A stretch of DNA of 52,593 bases from Olleya namhaensis (GTDB lineage: Bacteria > Bacteroidota > Bacteroidia > Flavobacteriales > Flavobacteriaceae), in NCBI RefSeq assembly GCF_900114005.1, contig NZ_FORM01000012.1, positions 1 to 52,593 on the forward strand. Direction: 5' to 3'. The notes under the pieces are model-generated. The model ran no database searches. It saw nothing but the letters and a program-made list of their open reading frames with translations, and was not told the origin of the DNA. Of this stretch, positions 25,906 through 34,951 are shown one piece after another. Numbering within the stretch: position 1 is the stretch's first letter; each line of letters begins with the position of its first letter. The translations under genes were made by a program, and so were the position numbers.

Positions 25906-26403
25906 TTATCTAGTATACAATAAGTAGTCTAATACCTCAAATTCTACTTCTTCAGCACCCGTTACAAAATACTTTATTAATATTTCTCCCCAATATTGAC
26001 CATCAGAGAAATCGGCAACAATCCATCTGTGATTAAGCATTTTAATGGTGTTAAATTGCATTTTTCTCCCTTCTGACGCTGCAAATGGTATTAAAGGATG
26101 TTGACCATCCGTTTCATTTAATTTATATAATTCGTTTTTTATAAACGGAATTAATGAATCGCTATCTAGTTTCTTGTTATAAAAATAATCTTGAGCCTCT
26201 TGGTTATAGCGCAAATCAAACAAAGACAAATCAGACAACTCCTCTTTCTGGTTTGCTAAAGAGTCCTTAAGTGCTTCGTTTTTAGCAATAAAAATGCCCA
26301 TACGTTTTTCGCCTGCATCTAGTATTTTTTTAGAATTTACATATTGAAACACCACGATTAGTGAGGCAAAAATAAACAGGTACATAAATATTTTATTCTT
26401 CAT
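25906..26403 (-). CDS. Membrane-anchored protein of unknown function
   Basis: Protein of 165 residues. One N-terminal hydrophobic helix (about 5-22) is followed by a charged region (about 26-62) that could be a short coiled coil, then a compact domain with aromatic-rich strands (HRWIVADFSDGQYWGEIL). Probably inner-membrane anchored with the domain in the periplasm. Families known to me do not match. It is downstream of the MBL hydrolase gene with a 12-base gap and therefore co-transcribed with it. Confidence 0.72.
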   Translation of the reverse strand: MKNKIFMYLFIFASLIVVFQYVNSKKILDAGEKRMGIFIAKNEALKDSLANQKEELSDLSLFDLRYNQEAQDYFYNKKLDSDSLIPFIKNELYKLNETDGQHPLIPFAASEGRKMQFNTIKMLNHRWIVADFSDGQYWGEILIKYFVTGAEEVEFEVLDYLLYTR

Positions 26404-26415
26404 TCTAATAATAAT

Positions 26416-27177
26416 TTAGATTGTAATTTTTAATTGATCATAAGCCAGAAAAACATTTTCTGGTAATTGTTTTTCCACCTCGTCATGAAACCCTAATAAA
26501 TGGCTAACATGAGTCAAGTAAGCGCGTTTAGGCTTAAGCAAAGCAATAATCTCTAAAGCCTGTTCCAAATTTAAATGCGAAATATGTTCTTTAATTCTCA
26601 AGGCATTGATGACTAAAACATCTAAATCTTTTAGCTTATCCAATTCTGTTTGCGTAATAGTTTTAACATCCGTCAAATAAGCAAAATTGTCAAATCTAAA
26701 ACCAAAGACTTGTAATTTATAATGCAAAGCCTCAATAGGAATAATTGATTTTCCAGCAATAGTAAAAGCTTCGTTTTTAATTTCATTTACAGAAACCGTT
26801 GGCGCACCTGGATATCTGTTTTCTGTTGCAAAAACGTATTCAAACCTTATTTTAAGCTGTTCTATAACTCGTTTATGAGCATATATTGGTAAATCGCCCT
26901 GTCTAAAACAAAACGGTCTAATATCATCTAAGCCAGCAGTATGATCTGCATGCTCATGTGTAAATAAAAGCGCATCAATCTTTTCTGGATTAGCCAATAA
27001 CATTTGTTGCCTAAAATCAGGTCCGCAGTCTACAACAAAAATCTTGTCATCCCACTCTACCATTATAGATACTCGTAAACGTTTATCTTTAGAATTAGTA
27101 CTTAAACACACAGGATGTGTACTTCCAATAATGGGAATACCTTGTGATGTACCTGTGCCTAAAAATGTAATTTTCAA
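26416..27177 (-). CDS. MBL-fold metallohydrolase, PhnP-like
   Basis: Cytoplasmic enzyme of 253 residues. The metal motif THEHADH (73-79) with H74, H76, D78 and H79 is complete, preceded by FLGTGTSQGIP at the N-terminus and VVDCGPDFR at 48-56. Later ligands are probably H in EALHYKL, D in YLTDVK and H in LTHVSHLLGFHDEV. This pattern fits the PhnP/tRNase Z-like branch that cleaves phosphodiesters, often cyclic phosphates. No phosphonate genes are nearby, so the substrate is open. It is divergent from the 484-residue protein gene. Confidence 0.9.
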   Translation of the reverse strand: MKITFLGTGTSQGIPIIGSTHPVCLSTNSKDKRLRVSIMVEWDDKIFVVDCGPDFRQQMLLANPEKIDALLFTHEHADHTAGLDDIRPFCFRQGDLPIYAHKRVIEQLKIRFEYVFATENRYPGAPTVSVNEIKNEAFTIAGKSIIPIEALHYKLQVFGFRFDNFAYLTDVKTITQTELDKLKDLDVLVINALRIKEHISHLNLEQALEIIALLKPKRAYLTHVSHLLGFHDEVEKQLPENVFLAYDQLKITI

Positions 27178-27213
27178 TTGCCGAAGATTTTACACAAAAA
27201 TAAGTTATTTATT

Positions 27214-27242
27214 TTGTTTGATATACTTATTTGATACCTTTG
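27214..27242 (+). promoter_or_regulatory. Canonical Bacteroidota promoter
   Basis: The -33 box TTG (27214-27216), a spacer of 18 bases, and -7 box TACCTTTG (27235-27242). Transcription would start near 27249, giving a leader of about 22 bases to ATG 27271. It is one of the two best promoters in the window. Confidence 0.65.
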
Positions 27243-27270
27243 TAAAACTTAACAATATTGTGATTTTTAT

Positions 27271-28725
27271 ATGGAAATTAGGCTAAAAGGAGATAAAGAG
27301 TTTGAAAACATTCCCTCTCTGAAAGACAAGGCATTACGTATTAACTTAAACGAAAATATTTACGGTACGTTTGCTGAAATTGGAGCTGGACAAGAAACTG
27401 TTCGTCACTTTTTTAGAGCTGGAGGTGCTTCTGGTACTATTGCGAAAGCAATGTCTGCCTACGATAAAGATTTTAGTGATGCTATTTATGGTATTGAAAA
27501 CGACCGCCGTTATGTAACGGAAGCGCGTTTACGTAAAATGGTCTCTCATGAAATTAAATTGATTGAAGAGCGTATTGATCGTGAAAAAAATCCACATAAA
27601 ATGTTTTTCAGTTTTGCAAACACTGTGGCTACCATAGATTTTGCAAAAAAGTATAAAGGACATGGTTGGGTTGGTATTAAATACCAAATTGATCCTGAAG
27701 AAGAAGAATATAATGAAATTGTATTACACATACGTTTTAAAGAAAACGATGCAAGATTACAACAAGAAACACTTGGTATATTAGGAACAAACCTTATCTA
27801 CGGTGCTTTTTATAAGTATAACGAACCTAGAAAATTACTACGTTACTTATACGATCATTTAGATAAAGATCAAATTGAAATTGATACTATTAACTTTTCA
27901 GGTCCTGTTTTTAAAGACGTTGATAACCGTTTAATGAGTTTACAATTGGTTAAAAATGGTATGACTGATGCTATTATGTTTGCTCCTGACGGAAATAACG
28001 TATTACCTGCAAGAGTATTATATAAAAAGAACATATTAGCCTTACGTGGTAGTTTTAGACCCGTAACCAAAGTAAATATTGACATGTACGAGAAATCGTT
28101 AGACATGTTTATCAAAGAAAATAAGGTTGATGAAAATAACACGCAAGTTATTTTTGAAATTACCCTTTCAAACTTAAGAGCCGAAGGTGAAATTGACGAA
28201 CAGGATTTTATGGATCGTGCAAGATTACTGTGTTCTTTAGGTCACACTGTATTAATCTCTAACTTCCAAGAATATTATAAGTTAGTCGAATATTTCTCTC
28301 AATACTCTAAGAGTAGAATGGGATTAGCTATGGGTGTCAATAACCTAGTGGATATCTTTGATGAAAAATACTACAGACATTTAAGTGGTGGTATTTTAGA
28401 AGCGTTTGGTAAATTATTCTTTAAAGATTTACGTGTTTACTTATATCCAATGAAAGAATCGGATGGTACACTTACAACAAGCGATACTTTAAAAGTACAT
28501 CCTAGAATGAAGGAGCTTTACAAGTTTTTCAAATATAACGGAAAGGTTGTAGACATTACAGACTTTGATCCTGCAACTTTAGATGTATTCTCTAGAAGAG
28601 TACTAAAAATGATTGCTACAGGCGAAGAAGGATGGCAACAAATGCTACCAGAAGGAGTCTCTAAACTAATCTCTGAGCAGAGTTTATTTGGTTGCGAAAC
28701 TGAAGAAATTCATAATAAAAATTAG
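27271..28725 (+). CDS. Conserved soluble 484-residue protein of unknown function
   Basis: Protein without signal peptide or membrane segments, expected in the cytoplasm. It looks highly conserved in style: well-folded alternating helices and strands, with a glycine-rich N-terminal patch AEIGAGQETVRHFFRAGGAS (30-49). Homologues in Flavobacteriaceae carry unsupported labels such as TonB-dependent receptor or nicotinate adenylyltransferase; neither fits, because there is no barrel or export signal and no H-x-G-H nucleotidyltransferase motif. A canonical promoter and a strong terminator make it a single-gene unit. Function unknown. Confidence 0.85.
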   Translation: MEIRLKGDKEFENIPSLKDKALRINLNENIYGTFAEIGAGQETVRHFFRAGGASGTIAKAMSAYDKDFSDAIYGIENDRRYVTEARLRKMVSHEIKLIEERIDREKNPHKMFFSFANTVATIDFAKKYKGHGWVGIKYQIDPEEEEYNEIVLHIRFKENDARLQQETLGILGTNLIYGAFYKYNEPRKLLRYLYDHLDKDQIEIDTINFSGPVFKDVDNRLMSLQLVKNGMTDAIMFAPDGNNVLPARVLYKKNILALRGSFRPVTKVNIDMYEKSLDMFIKENKVDENNTQVIFEITLSNLRAEGEIDEQDFMDRARLLCSLGHTVLISNFQEYYKLVEYFSQYSKSRMGLAMGVNNLVDIFDEKYYRHLSGGILEAFGKLFFKDLRVYLYPMKESDGTLTTSDTLKVHPRMKELYKFFKYNGKVVDITDFDPATLDVFSRRVLKMIATGEEGWQQMLPEGVSKLISEQSLFGCETEEIHNKN

Positions 28726-28745
28726 ATTCAAATCTAATTAGTAAC

Positions 28746-28787
28746 AAAAAAGCGACTTTAATTTATAATTAAAGTCGCTTTTTTTAT
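28746..28787 (+). terminator. Rho-independent terminator
   Basis: An A-tract, stem AGCGACTTTAATT, loop TAT, stem AATTAAAGTCGCT and seven Ts. It closes the 484-residue protein gene. Nothing else is evident from here to 28913. Confidence 0.92.
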
Positions 28788-28913
28788 TATAGCGTTGTGT
28801 TGTAGTAGATAAATGTTTCTTTTTAGGGACTTATAGTTTACTTTATGTTTCATTGTGTACTACACTTATTATAAATCAAATGTCATACCAAGATTCTAAT
28901 TTTAATAAAAAAA

Positions 28914-29462
28914 CTAAATATTTTTTTCAATCCTACCCTTTACACCTTTAAAAAAAGATTTCATAAACTTAAAATCTTCTTCAATATTATCGGTAGGAAA
29001 AAAAGGTTCAGAAATAGTATTTTGTTTATTTCCAAAGTCCAATGTAAACATTATAATGGGCACGTTAGCTTGCTTTGCTATATAGTAAAACCCCGTACGC
29101 CACTCGTCTACCTTACTCCTTGTCCCTTCAGGCGCAAGCGTTAATCTAAACTCCTCTTTATTTTCAAACAACTTGGCAATTGTCTGTACTTTATTCTCTT
29201 TATTTTTTCGATCAACTGGCACACCACCTACTGCTCTAAAATAATAGCCGAAAGGCCATGTGAAAAGCTCTTTTTTACCAATAAAATTTGTTTTTACCTG
29301 TGTGATTTTTCGCAACAAGATTCCGATTATAAAATCTAAATTACTAGTATGCGGCGCAGAAATAATGATAGCTTTTTTAATAGTATCCTTTGAAAAGTTA
29401 GTATTACCTACAACTTTCCAACCCATGATTTTAAAATAAACAAATTTAGCTAACCAATGCAT
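28914..29462 (-). CDS. PlsC-like 1-acyl-glycerol-phosphate acyltransferase
   Basis: Acyltransferase of 182 residues with the H-x4-D motif HTSNLD (H38, D43), the GGVPVDR motif and PEGTRS (111-116), all required for acyl transfer to glycerol phosphate or related acceptors. It is shorter than typical PlsC and has only a weak N-terminal hydrophobic patch, so it is a peripheral membrane enzyme. It is the last gene of the minus-strand run, one base after kdnB. Relatives in lipopolysaccharide and lipid loci suggest a role in envelope lipids; the acceptor is not known. Confidence 0.9.
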   Translation of the reverse strand: MHWLAKFVYFKIMGWKVVGNTNFSKDTIKKAIIISAPHTSNLDFIIGILLRKITQVKTNFIGKKELFTWPFGYYFRAVGGVPVDRKNKENKVQTIAKLFENKEEFRLTLAPEGTRSKVDEWRTGFYYIAKQANVPIIMFTLDFGNKQNTISEPFFPTDNIEEDFKFMKSFFKGVKGRIEKNI

Positions 29463-29463
29463 G

Positions 29464-30546
29464 TTACATCTTTTTATACAACGCTTTTAGCGTGTCATGA
29501 GTAATCGTTTTTTTCCAGTTTTTACCAATTGCATTTTCCCAAAGTGGCTCTAAACTAAGAGCGACATTAATCATAATATCAAAATCCTTATCAGATAAAT
29601 CTGCACAAATACCTTGCGGTAACGTTATATTATGTTTTGCTTTCATTTGCTTAAAAACAGCAACACCTTCTGGATAATACGCTTCTAAATGATCAAAAAC
29701 AATACAATTACCGATACCATGTTTAACACCTAATAAATATCCCAAACCATAACTCATAGCGTGTGCAACACCTACTTGAGAATAAGCAATACTCATCCCA
29801 CCGTGCCAACTAGCCATCATTAATTTATCTTGAGATTCTTCAGATGGTAAATCATCATTTAAAAATATCTCTTCACATAATTCTAACGCTTTTTCGCCAT
29901 AAGATTGGCTAAATGCATTAAGATATGTTCCGTTAAGTGACTCAATACAATGTACATAACAATCCATACCTGTATAAAACCATTGGTCTTTTGGGACATC
30001 TTTTGTTAATTCAGGATCTAAAAGCACTTGGTCAAATGGTGTGTAATCACTATTAATACCAAGTTTACGTTCTGGCCCAGTTAAAATAGTGGTTCTAGAC
30101 ACCTCTGCTCCTGTTCCTGAAATAGTTGGTACACCAACATGATATACCGCTGGATTTTTAACGATATCCCATCCTTGATAGTCTTTACTTTCACCATCAT
30201 TATTAATCATAATAGCAACAGCTTTAGCGATATCTAATAAAGATCCACCACCAATACCTATAATACCAGAAGGTCTTTCGTTAAAGGAAACAATAATATC
30301 TTCTACGTAAGCATCTATTTGTTCTGTTTTTGGCTCTTCATTAGCTGAAACATAAACGACTTTATCTTGATAGGATAACGGTATTCTCGAGGTTAACCAA
30401 GGATTACCTTTAAAAACATCATCCACAAAAAAGATAAATGGTGCGCTAGTGTTTAACCTATTAGGCTCTAAAATATCGCTTAATTGATTAAAACTACCTC
30501 GTCCAAATATAACTTTGGACACCATTGGAAAATTTTTATAACTCAT
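29464..30546 (-). CDS. kdnB: 3-deoxy-alpha-D-manno-octulosonate 8-oxidase
   Basis: Group III metal-dependent alcohol dehydrogenase of 360 residues. The NAD-binding loop is GIGGGS (97-102). Metal ligands by position are D195 and H199 in MDCYVHCIES, H262 in VAHAMSYGLG and H276 in VKHGIGN. The N-terminus (VIFGRGSFNQL) and the core (VGVPTISGTGAE, GINSDYTPFDQV) closely recall Shewanella KdnB as I remember it, which oxidises C8 of Kdo before KdnA transaminates it to Kdo8N. The nearby kdsB supports a Kdo role. KdnA itself is not in the window. A 28-base gap separates it from the upstream CAT-like gene. Confidence 0.82.
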   Translation of the reverse strand: MSYKNFPMVSKVIFGRGSFNQLSDILEPNRLNTSAPFIFFVDDVFKGNPWLTSRIPLSYQDKVVYVSANEEPKTEQIDAYVEDIIVSFNERPSGIIGIGGGSLLDIAKAVAIMINNDGESKDYQGWDIVKNPAVYHVGVPTISGTGAEVSRTTILTGPERKLGINSDYTPFDQVLLDPELTKDVPKDQWFYTGMDCYVHCIESLNGTYLNAFSQSYGEKALELCEEIFLNDDLPSEESQDKLMMASWHGGMSIAYSQVGVAHAMSYGLGYLLGVKHGIGNCIVFDHLEAYYPEGVAVFKQMKAKHNITLPQGICADLSDKDFDIMINVALSLEPLWENAIGKNWKKTITHDTLKALYKKM

Positions 30547-30574
30547 TGACTTTTCGTCTTAGATTGTAAATTTA

Positions 30575-31192
30575 TTACTTATTTAAGTTTTTCTGAAATA
30601 TTTCTGAAAATAAACTAATATGATAACCATCTACTAAAGCATGATTAACATTAATAGCTACATTCATTACCAGATTACTTTGTTGTTTTACTGCTTTACC
30701 AAATGCTAATTTTGGTACTGAATCCATTTGACCCGATACAGGTTCTTTATGACCTGAAAAATCAAGCCAAGGTAACGCAGAACAATGTATACAATTTAAA
30801 CCATTAACCGGTGGAAACAGATCCGGTGTATGCTCTATTCTTCGTTTTTCCGCAGATAAATTAGATAAAAACACATGTAAGTCTTTATCATAATCTATAA
30901 ATGAAAATCCAAAAGTATTATTGGATCGCATAATTGTTGCCGATGCATGTATTGTATCACAAATTTGAACCGTATTATCTACAATTCTATATTTTAAATT
31001 TTCTACCGCATTAATAGCCGTCATACAAGCATGTAAATACACACCAAAAAAGCTTACTTTATTATCTTTTGCATACTGATAAGCATGTTCCACATTAAAC
31101 GGAATAGTAACACCAAAATAGGGATCTTTAAGCTTTGAAAAATGATCAAAATGTTGCTTTCTGTCCCATGTATTAATATCTAATAGTTTCAC
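30575..31192 (-). CDS. Chloramphenicol-acetyltransferase-like protein
   Basis: Protein of 205 residues with the CAT fold. The catalytic motif H-x3-DG is present as HALVDG (H184, D188), and the N-terminal region DRKQHFDHF is characteristic. The family acetylates hydroxyls using acetyl-CoA, usually as a trimer. True chloramphenicol enzymes are a little longer (about 213-220). Its location between HAD and kdnB genes in the Kdo gene run suggests a sugar or lipid acceptor rather than a drug, but this is inference. Gaps are two bases upstream and 28 downstream. Confidence 0.88.
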   Translation of the reverse strand: MKLLDINTWDRKQHFDHFSKLKDPYFGVTIPFNVEHAYQYAKDNKVSFFGVYLHACMTAINAVENLKYRIVDNTVQICDTIHASATIMRSNNTFGFSFIDYDKDLHVFLSNLSAEKRRIEHTPDLFPPVNGLNCIHCSALPWLDFSGHKEPVSGQMDSVPKLAFGKAVKQQSNLVMNVAINVNHALVDGYHISLFSEIFQKNLNK

Positions 31193-31194
31193 TT

Positions 31195-31899
31195 TTACTG
31201 TAAAATTTTAAGCAAGTCTTTAAGACTTTTTATTGTTTTGTATTGTTTAGACTCTTCTTGATTTACATTTACTTGTTCATGCAACCAAGTTGTATGAAAA
31301 GGTACATGTACTGCACTTGCCTTGATATTAATTAATGGTAAAATATCTGACTTTAAAGAGTTACCTACCATTAAAAACTCTGAAGGTTTAATCTCTAAAT
31401 GATTTAATAATTTAGAGTAATTAGCTTCTTTTTTATCGCTTAAAACCTCAATATGATGGAAATAATCTAATAATCCTGATTTTTCAAGTTTACGTTCCTG
31501 ATCTAATAAATCGCCTTTAGTTGCAACTATTAATTTATATTTTTGAGATAATTGCTTCAAGACTTCTTCCACGCCATCTAACAACTCTACCTCTTGATTA
31601 ATCATTTCTTTACCAATATCTAAAATTTTAGATATGGTTTGATTAGAGACTGTATTGTTGGATAGTTCCAAAGCCATTTCTACCATTGACAGCACAAACC
31701 CTTTAACACCATAACCATAAACTGGAAGATTTTTCATCTCCATTTTAAACAGCTCTTGATCTATTTTGTTTTCAGTCTCAAATTGGCTTAACAATTTAGC
31801 AAACTGCACTTCTGCATCTCTAAAATAGGTTTCATTAACCCAAAGCGTGTCATCAGCATCAAAACCAATAACTTTAATATCTCTGTAATCTACTTCCAT
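31195..31899 (-). CDS. HAD-superfamily hydrolase
   Basis: Hydrolase of 234 residues. Motif I is DADDTLW (D14 nucleophile, D16 acid/base), motif II is near VATKGD (T in position), motif III has K in [10 protein letters not shown], and motif IV is VGNSLKSDI. This is the YjjG/phosphoglycolate-phosphatase-like branch that dephosphorylates small metabolites. It overlaps the end of kdsB by ten bases and precedes the CAT-like gene by two, so it is part of the same operon. The canonical Kdo-8-phosphate phosphatase (KdsC) is shorter and differs in motifs, so this is probably not KdsC. Confidence 0.88.
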   Translation of the reverse strand: MEVDYRDIKVIGFDADDTLWVNETYFRDAEVQFAKLLSQFETENKIDQELFKMEMKNLPVYGYGVKGFVLSMVEMALELSNNTVSNQTISKILDIGKEMINQEVELLDGVEEVLKQLSQKYKLIVATKGDLLDQERKLEKSGLLDYFHHIEVLSDKKEANYSKLLNHLEIKPSEFLMVGNSLKSDILPLINIKASAVHVPFHTTWLHEQVNVNQEESKQYKTIKSLKDLLKILQ

Positions 31900-32618
31900 A
31901 GTTTTTTTGCGCGCTCTAAATCTTCAGGAGTATCTATTTCTACACCTTGAATATCTGTTTCTACCATTTTGATACGCTTTCCGTATTCCAAATATCTTAT
32001 ACACTCAATTTTTTCTGAAGCTTCCAAAGTCAACATTGGTAACCTATAAAAATCCATTAAGGCCTCTTTTCTAAAAGCATAAACGCCTTTATGTTTAAAG
32101 TATTTAACAGGCACTGCTTCGTCTCTTGGATACGGTATTGGACTTCTTGAAAAATATAACGCAAAGTTTTGCTGATCAACAATAACCTTAACCGTGTTAG
32201 GGTTTTTAATTTCGTCCCAATCTGTAATATGCACCATCAATGATGCTAAGTCGACTTGCTTATCTGTATCTTCTTTAAAGACTTTTATTAGTTTTTTAAG
32301 AGATTCTGTATCAGTAAATGGCTCGTCACCTTGCACGTTTACAACAACATCTATATCTAAATTCTCTACTGCTTCTGCAATACGGTCACTTCCACATTCG
32401 TGTTGCTTAGTACTCATTAAAACATGACCACCAATTTTAGTGATTTCGTCAAAAATAATATCACTATCAGTAACCACAATAACGTCATCAAATAGTTTGG
32501 TCTCTACCGTAGCTTCATAAGTACGAGTAATTACCGGTTTTCCGCCTAAATCTTTCATTAGCTTACCAGGAAAACGTGAGGCACTATATCGTGCCGGAAT
32601 CATTGCTATTATTTTCAT
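31890..32618 (-). CDS. kdsB: 3-deoxy-manno-octulosonate cytidylyltransferase
   Basis: Enzyme of 242 residues that activates Kdo with CTP to CMP-Kdo, the donor for lipopolysaccharide inner core, in the cytoplasm. Motifs are [12 protein letters not shown] (7-18), the Mg and CTP region VVNVQGDEP (about 91-99), [11 protein letters not shown] (about 150-160) and [10 protein letters not shown]. Length is normal. It overlaps the HAD gene by ten bases and follows the helicase gene by 35 bases. With kdnB in the same run, the CMP-sugar made here may be Kdo8N rather than Kdo. Confidence 0.95.
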   Translation of the reverse strand: MKIIAMIPARYSASRFPGKLMKDLGGKPVITRTYEATVETKLFDDVIVVTDSDIIFDEITKIGGHVLMSTKQHECGSDRIAEAVENLDIDVVVNVQGDEPFTDTESLKKLIKVFKEDTDKQVDLASLMVHITDWDEIKNPNTVKVIVDQQNFALYFSRSPIPYPRDEAVPVKYFKHKGVYAFRKEALMDFYRLPMLTLEASEKIECIRYLEYGKRIKMVETDIQGVEIDTPEDLERAKKLWK

Positions 32619-32653
32619 CTAAGAATTAAATTGGAGCATAAAAATATAATAAT

Positions 32654-34084
32654 TTAATGGTCTTCTTCAAAAAAATCGTCTTTAAAACCAATTAAATACA
32701 ATTTATCTTTAGCTCTAGTTATAGCTGTATACAACCATCTTAAGTAATCTTTATCAATTCCGTTAGGAAGATAAGGTTGTTCTACAAAAACAGTATTCCA
32801 TTGTCCACCTTGAGACTTATGACATGTTATTGCATAACTAAACTTTACTTGTAAGGCATTAAAAAACTTATTGCCCTTTATTTTTAAAAACTTTTTATAG
32901 TTACTGGTTTCATCTTCGTAATCTTTTTGAACCTCTTGATATAATCTGTTAGACTCTTCATAAGGTAAAGACGGTGTTTCTGCCTCAATAGTATCTAACA
33001 TCAAAACAGTTTCAAAAGGTTGCATTTTAGGATAATCAACCATCCTAACCTTTACTTCTGCAAATCTGAAGCCATATAATTCTTTAATGCTAAAAATTTC
33101 TAAAACTTCTACAATATCTCCGTTAGCAATAAAACCAGCTTCGGATGTAGGTTTTAACCAAAAATAATTATTCTTTACAACCATTAAATAATCTCCAGAA
33201 GACAATTCGTTCTCACTAAACAAAATACGACTACGTATTTGCTGGTTGTATAAATTAGCGCGTTTATTACTTCTTACAATAATACTTGTGTCTTCATATC
33301 CAAAAGAACTATACGCATCATTTATAGCGTCCATAATCTCATAACCATCTACAAGCCTAACGATGTCCTTAAAAGACTTTAAATTAAACTTAAAGCTATC
33401 AAAAAAGCCATCGGCGATAGTTTCTCTTAAAATAGTTGCGTTTTCTAAAATACCAGAGCCTTCACCTTGCCTTACAACTTCATCTAATTCCATTTTAGTC
33501 ACAGACTTGTTGTAATTTAGACTTAGTGTGTTTTCGTCCAATGCAGGACTTAAATCTAATTTTATTGGAGGTAATTGGGCTGTATCTCCTATTAAAAGTA
33601 ATTTACATCTTTGACCTTGATACACATATTGCATTAAGTCGTCCAATAGCGATCCATTTTCAAAAAGTTTAGAATCACTTGGCGAATCTGGTATCATCGA
33701 AGCTTCATCAACAATAAAAATAGTGTCTTTATGTTTATTTGGTTGTAACACAAATTTTACGCCTCCACCCTTTTCTTTTTTCGGAAAATATATTTTTTTG
33801 TGGATAGTAAACGCCTCTTTTTTAGAATAATTGGAGATAACTTTAGCTGCTCGACCCGTTGGAGCCATCAAAACTGCACTTTTTTTTGCGTGCCACAAAT
33901 TTGTCACAATCGTACCAATAATGGTGGTTTTACCAGTACCAGCGTAACCTTTTAACAAAAACACGCCATTTTCTTTATCATTTAAAATAAACTCAGAAAG
34001 TTGTAAAAGTAAAATATCTTGTTTTGAGGTTGGATTGAACGGAAAATGCTGTCTTATAAGGGAATAAAATTGAGAACTGGTCAT
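32654..34084 (-). CDS. RecD/Pif1-like SF1B DNA helicase
   Basis: Helicase of 476 residues. Walker A GYAGTGKTT (46-54), motif Ia VLMAPTGRAAKV, Walker B VDEAS (125-129), GDTAQLPPI (motif III), then the C-terminal UvrD-like motifs ITCHKSQGGQW (motif V) and YTAITRAKDKLYLIG (motif VI). This is the single-chain RecD-like type found widely in Bacteroidota; it unwinds DNA 5' to 3' in recombination or repair. It heads the minus-strand run that includes kdsB and has a canonical promoter. The functional link with sugar genes is likely only positional. Confidence 0.92.
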   Translation of the reverse strand: MTSSQFYSLIRQHFPFNPTSKQDILLLQLSEFILNDKENGVFLLKGYAGTGKTTIIGTIVTNLWHAKKSAVLMAPTGRAAKVISNYSKKEAFTIHKKIYFPKKEKGGGVKFVLQPNKHKDTIFIVDEASMIPDSPSDSKLFENGSLLDDLMQYVYQGQRCKLLLIGDTAQLPPIKLDLSPALDENTLSLNYNKSVTKMELDEVVRQGEGSGILENATILRETIADGFFDSFKFNLKSFKDIVRLVDGYEIMDAINDAYSSFGYEDTSIIVRSNKRANLYNQQIRSRILFSENELSSGDYLMVVKNNYFWLKPTSEAGFIANGDIVEVLEIFSIKELYGFRFAEVKVRMVDYPKMQPFETVLMLDTIEAETPSLPYEESNRLYQEVQKDYEDETSNYKKFLKIKGNKFFNALQVKFSYAITCHKSQGGQWNTVFVEQPYLPNGIDKDYLRWLYTAITRAKDKLYLIGFKDDFFEEDH

Positions 34085-34112
34085 TAAATAGTGTGGATTG
34101 AAAACTTTTTAT

Positions 34113-34140
34113 CAAATATATAAATCATTTTTACCAACAA
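34113..34140 (-). promoter_or_regulatory. Canonical Bacteroidota promoter of the helicase-kdsB run
   Basis: On the minus strand: -33 box TTG (complement of 34138-34140), a 17-base spacer, and -7 box TATATTTG (complement of 34113-34120), giving a leader of about 20-30 bases. Probably drives helicase, kdsB, HAD, CAT-like, kdnB and acyltransferase genes together. Confidence 0.65.
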
Positions 34141-34166
34141 TGGTTTTTACGAATAAAAAAAAATTG

Positions 34167-34174
34167 TAGATTTG
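34167..34174 (+). promoter_or_regulatory. Candidate -7 box for the 34208 gene
   Basis: TAGATTTG matches TAnnTTTG, 33 bases before ATG 34208. No -33 TTG at the usual distance is seen. It is back-to-back with the helicase promoter. Confidence 0.4.
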
Positions 34175-34207
34175 TCACAGACCTTAATTAAATTTAATAA
34201 AATACTT

Positions 34208-34951
34208 ATGATAAAATTAGCACTTATTATACTTGGAGCAATTTTACTTACAATTTTGATTGTTTGGCTTATTGACAAATTTATTCCAACAAAAGCAAAA
34301 CCATTTATTACCATCGCACTTTGGGCACTTATTGCTTATTTAGGATACTTAACTTTTAACTCTGTATATGGAGAAATTAAGTTTAACCAATTAAAAGAAA
34401 AAAGATACAGAGCTGCAATTGAACGTTTAGTAGACATTAGAGATTCTCAATTAGCACACAGAACTGTTACAGGTAAGTTTACAAAAAGTTATGATACTTT
34501 AATTAAATTTATTGAAAACGGTAAATTCACATTAATAGACAGAAGAGATTCAACAGTTATTGATGTTGAAGCTACAAAACGTTATGGTGGTGTAACAACA
34601 ACTAAGGAAATTGTTATAACAGATACTATCGGATTTGAACCTGTAAAAAATCGTTTGTTCAAAGGTACTGATAGATATAAGCAAATGATGAATGTACCTC
34701 TTGGAAAAGAAGGAACTAAATTTACAATGAACGCTGGAGAGATTGAAGACGAGAAAGGAAATAAAATTCCTGTATTTGAAGCTTTTGTAAAAAAATCAGA
34801 CATTTTATTTGATCAAGATAAAAACTTAGTACTTAAAGAAAGTCAAGTAATATCTGTTGAAGGAGTAAATGGAGATGCACTACGTGTAGGATCTATGGAT
34901 GAAGTTAAAACTATCGGAAACTGGCCAAAAACTTATGGCAGTAACGAATAG
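34208..34951 (+). CDS. Conserved membrane-anchored protein
   Basis: Protein of 247 residues from ATG 34208. A TTG at 34172 is in frame but overlaps the -7 box and is rejected. Two N-terminal helices (about 4-22 and 30-48) are followed by a charged soluble part of about 195 residues, without known motif. The order of this gene, a DUF3822 gene and rsmD in one run looks like a conserved flavobacterial neighbourhood, though I cannot check it. The next gene starts inside its last codons (17-base overlap), showing translational coupling. Confidence 0.78.
   Translation: MIKLALIILGAILLTILIVWLIDKFIPTKAKPFITIALWALIAYLGYLTFNSVYGEIKFNQLKEKRYRAAIERLVDIRDSQLAHRTVTGKFTKSYDTLIKFIENGKFTLIDRRDSTVIDVEATKRYGGVTTTKEIVITDTIGFEPVKNRLFKGTDRYKQMMNVPLGKEGTKFTMNAGEIEDEKGNKIPVFEAFVKKSDILFDQDKNLVLKESQVISVEGVNGDALRVGSMDEVKTIGNWPKTYGSNE

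Noticed and set aside
27271-28725. TonB-dependent receptor or nicotinate adenylyltransferase for the 484-residue protein.
   Set aside because: There is no signal peptide, barrel or plug, and no nucleotidyltransferase motif.
30575-31192. Calling the CAT-like gene a chloramphenicol-resistance gene.
   Set aside because: The catalytic motif is present, but the length and the lipopolysaccharide gene context do not support resistance as its main role.
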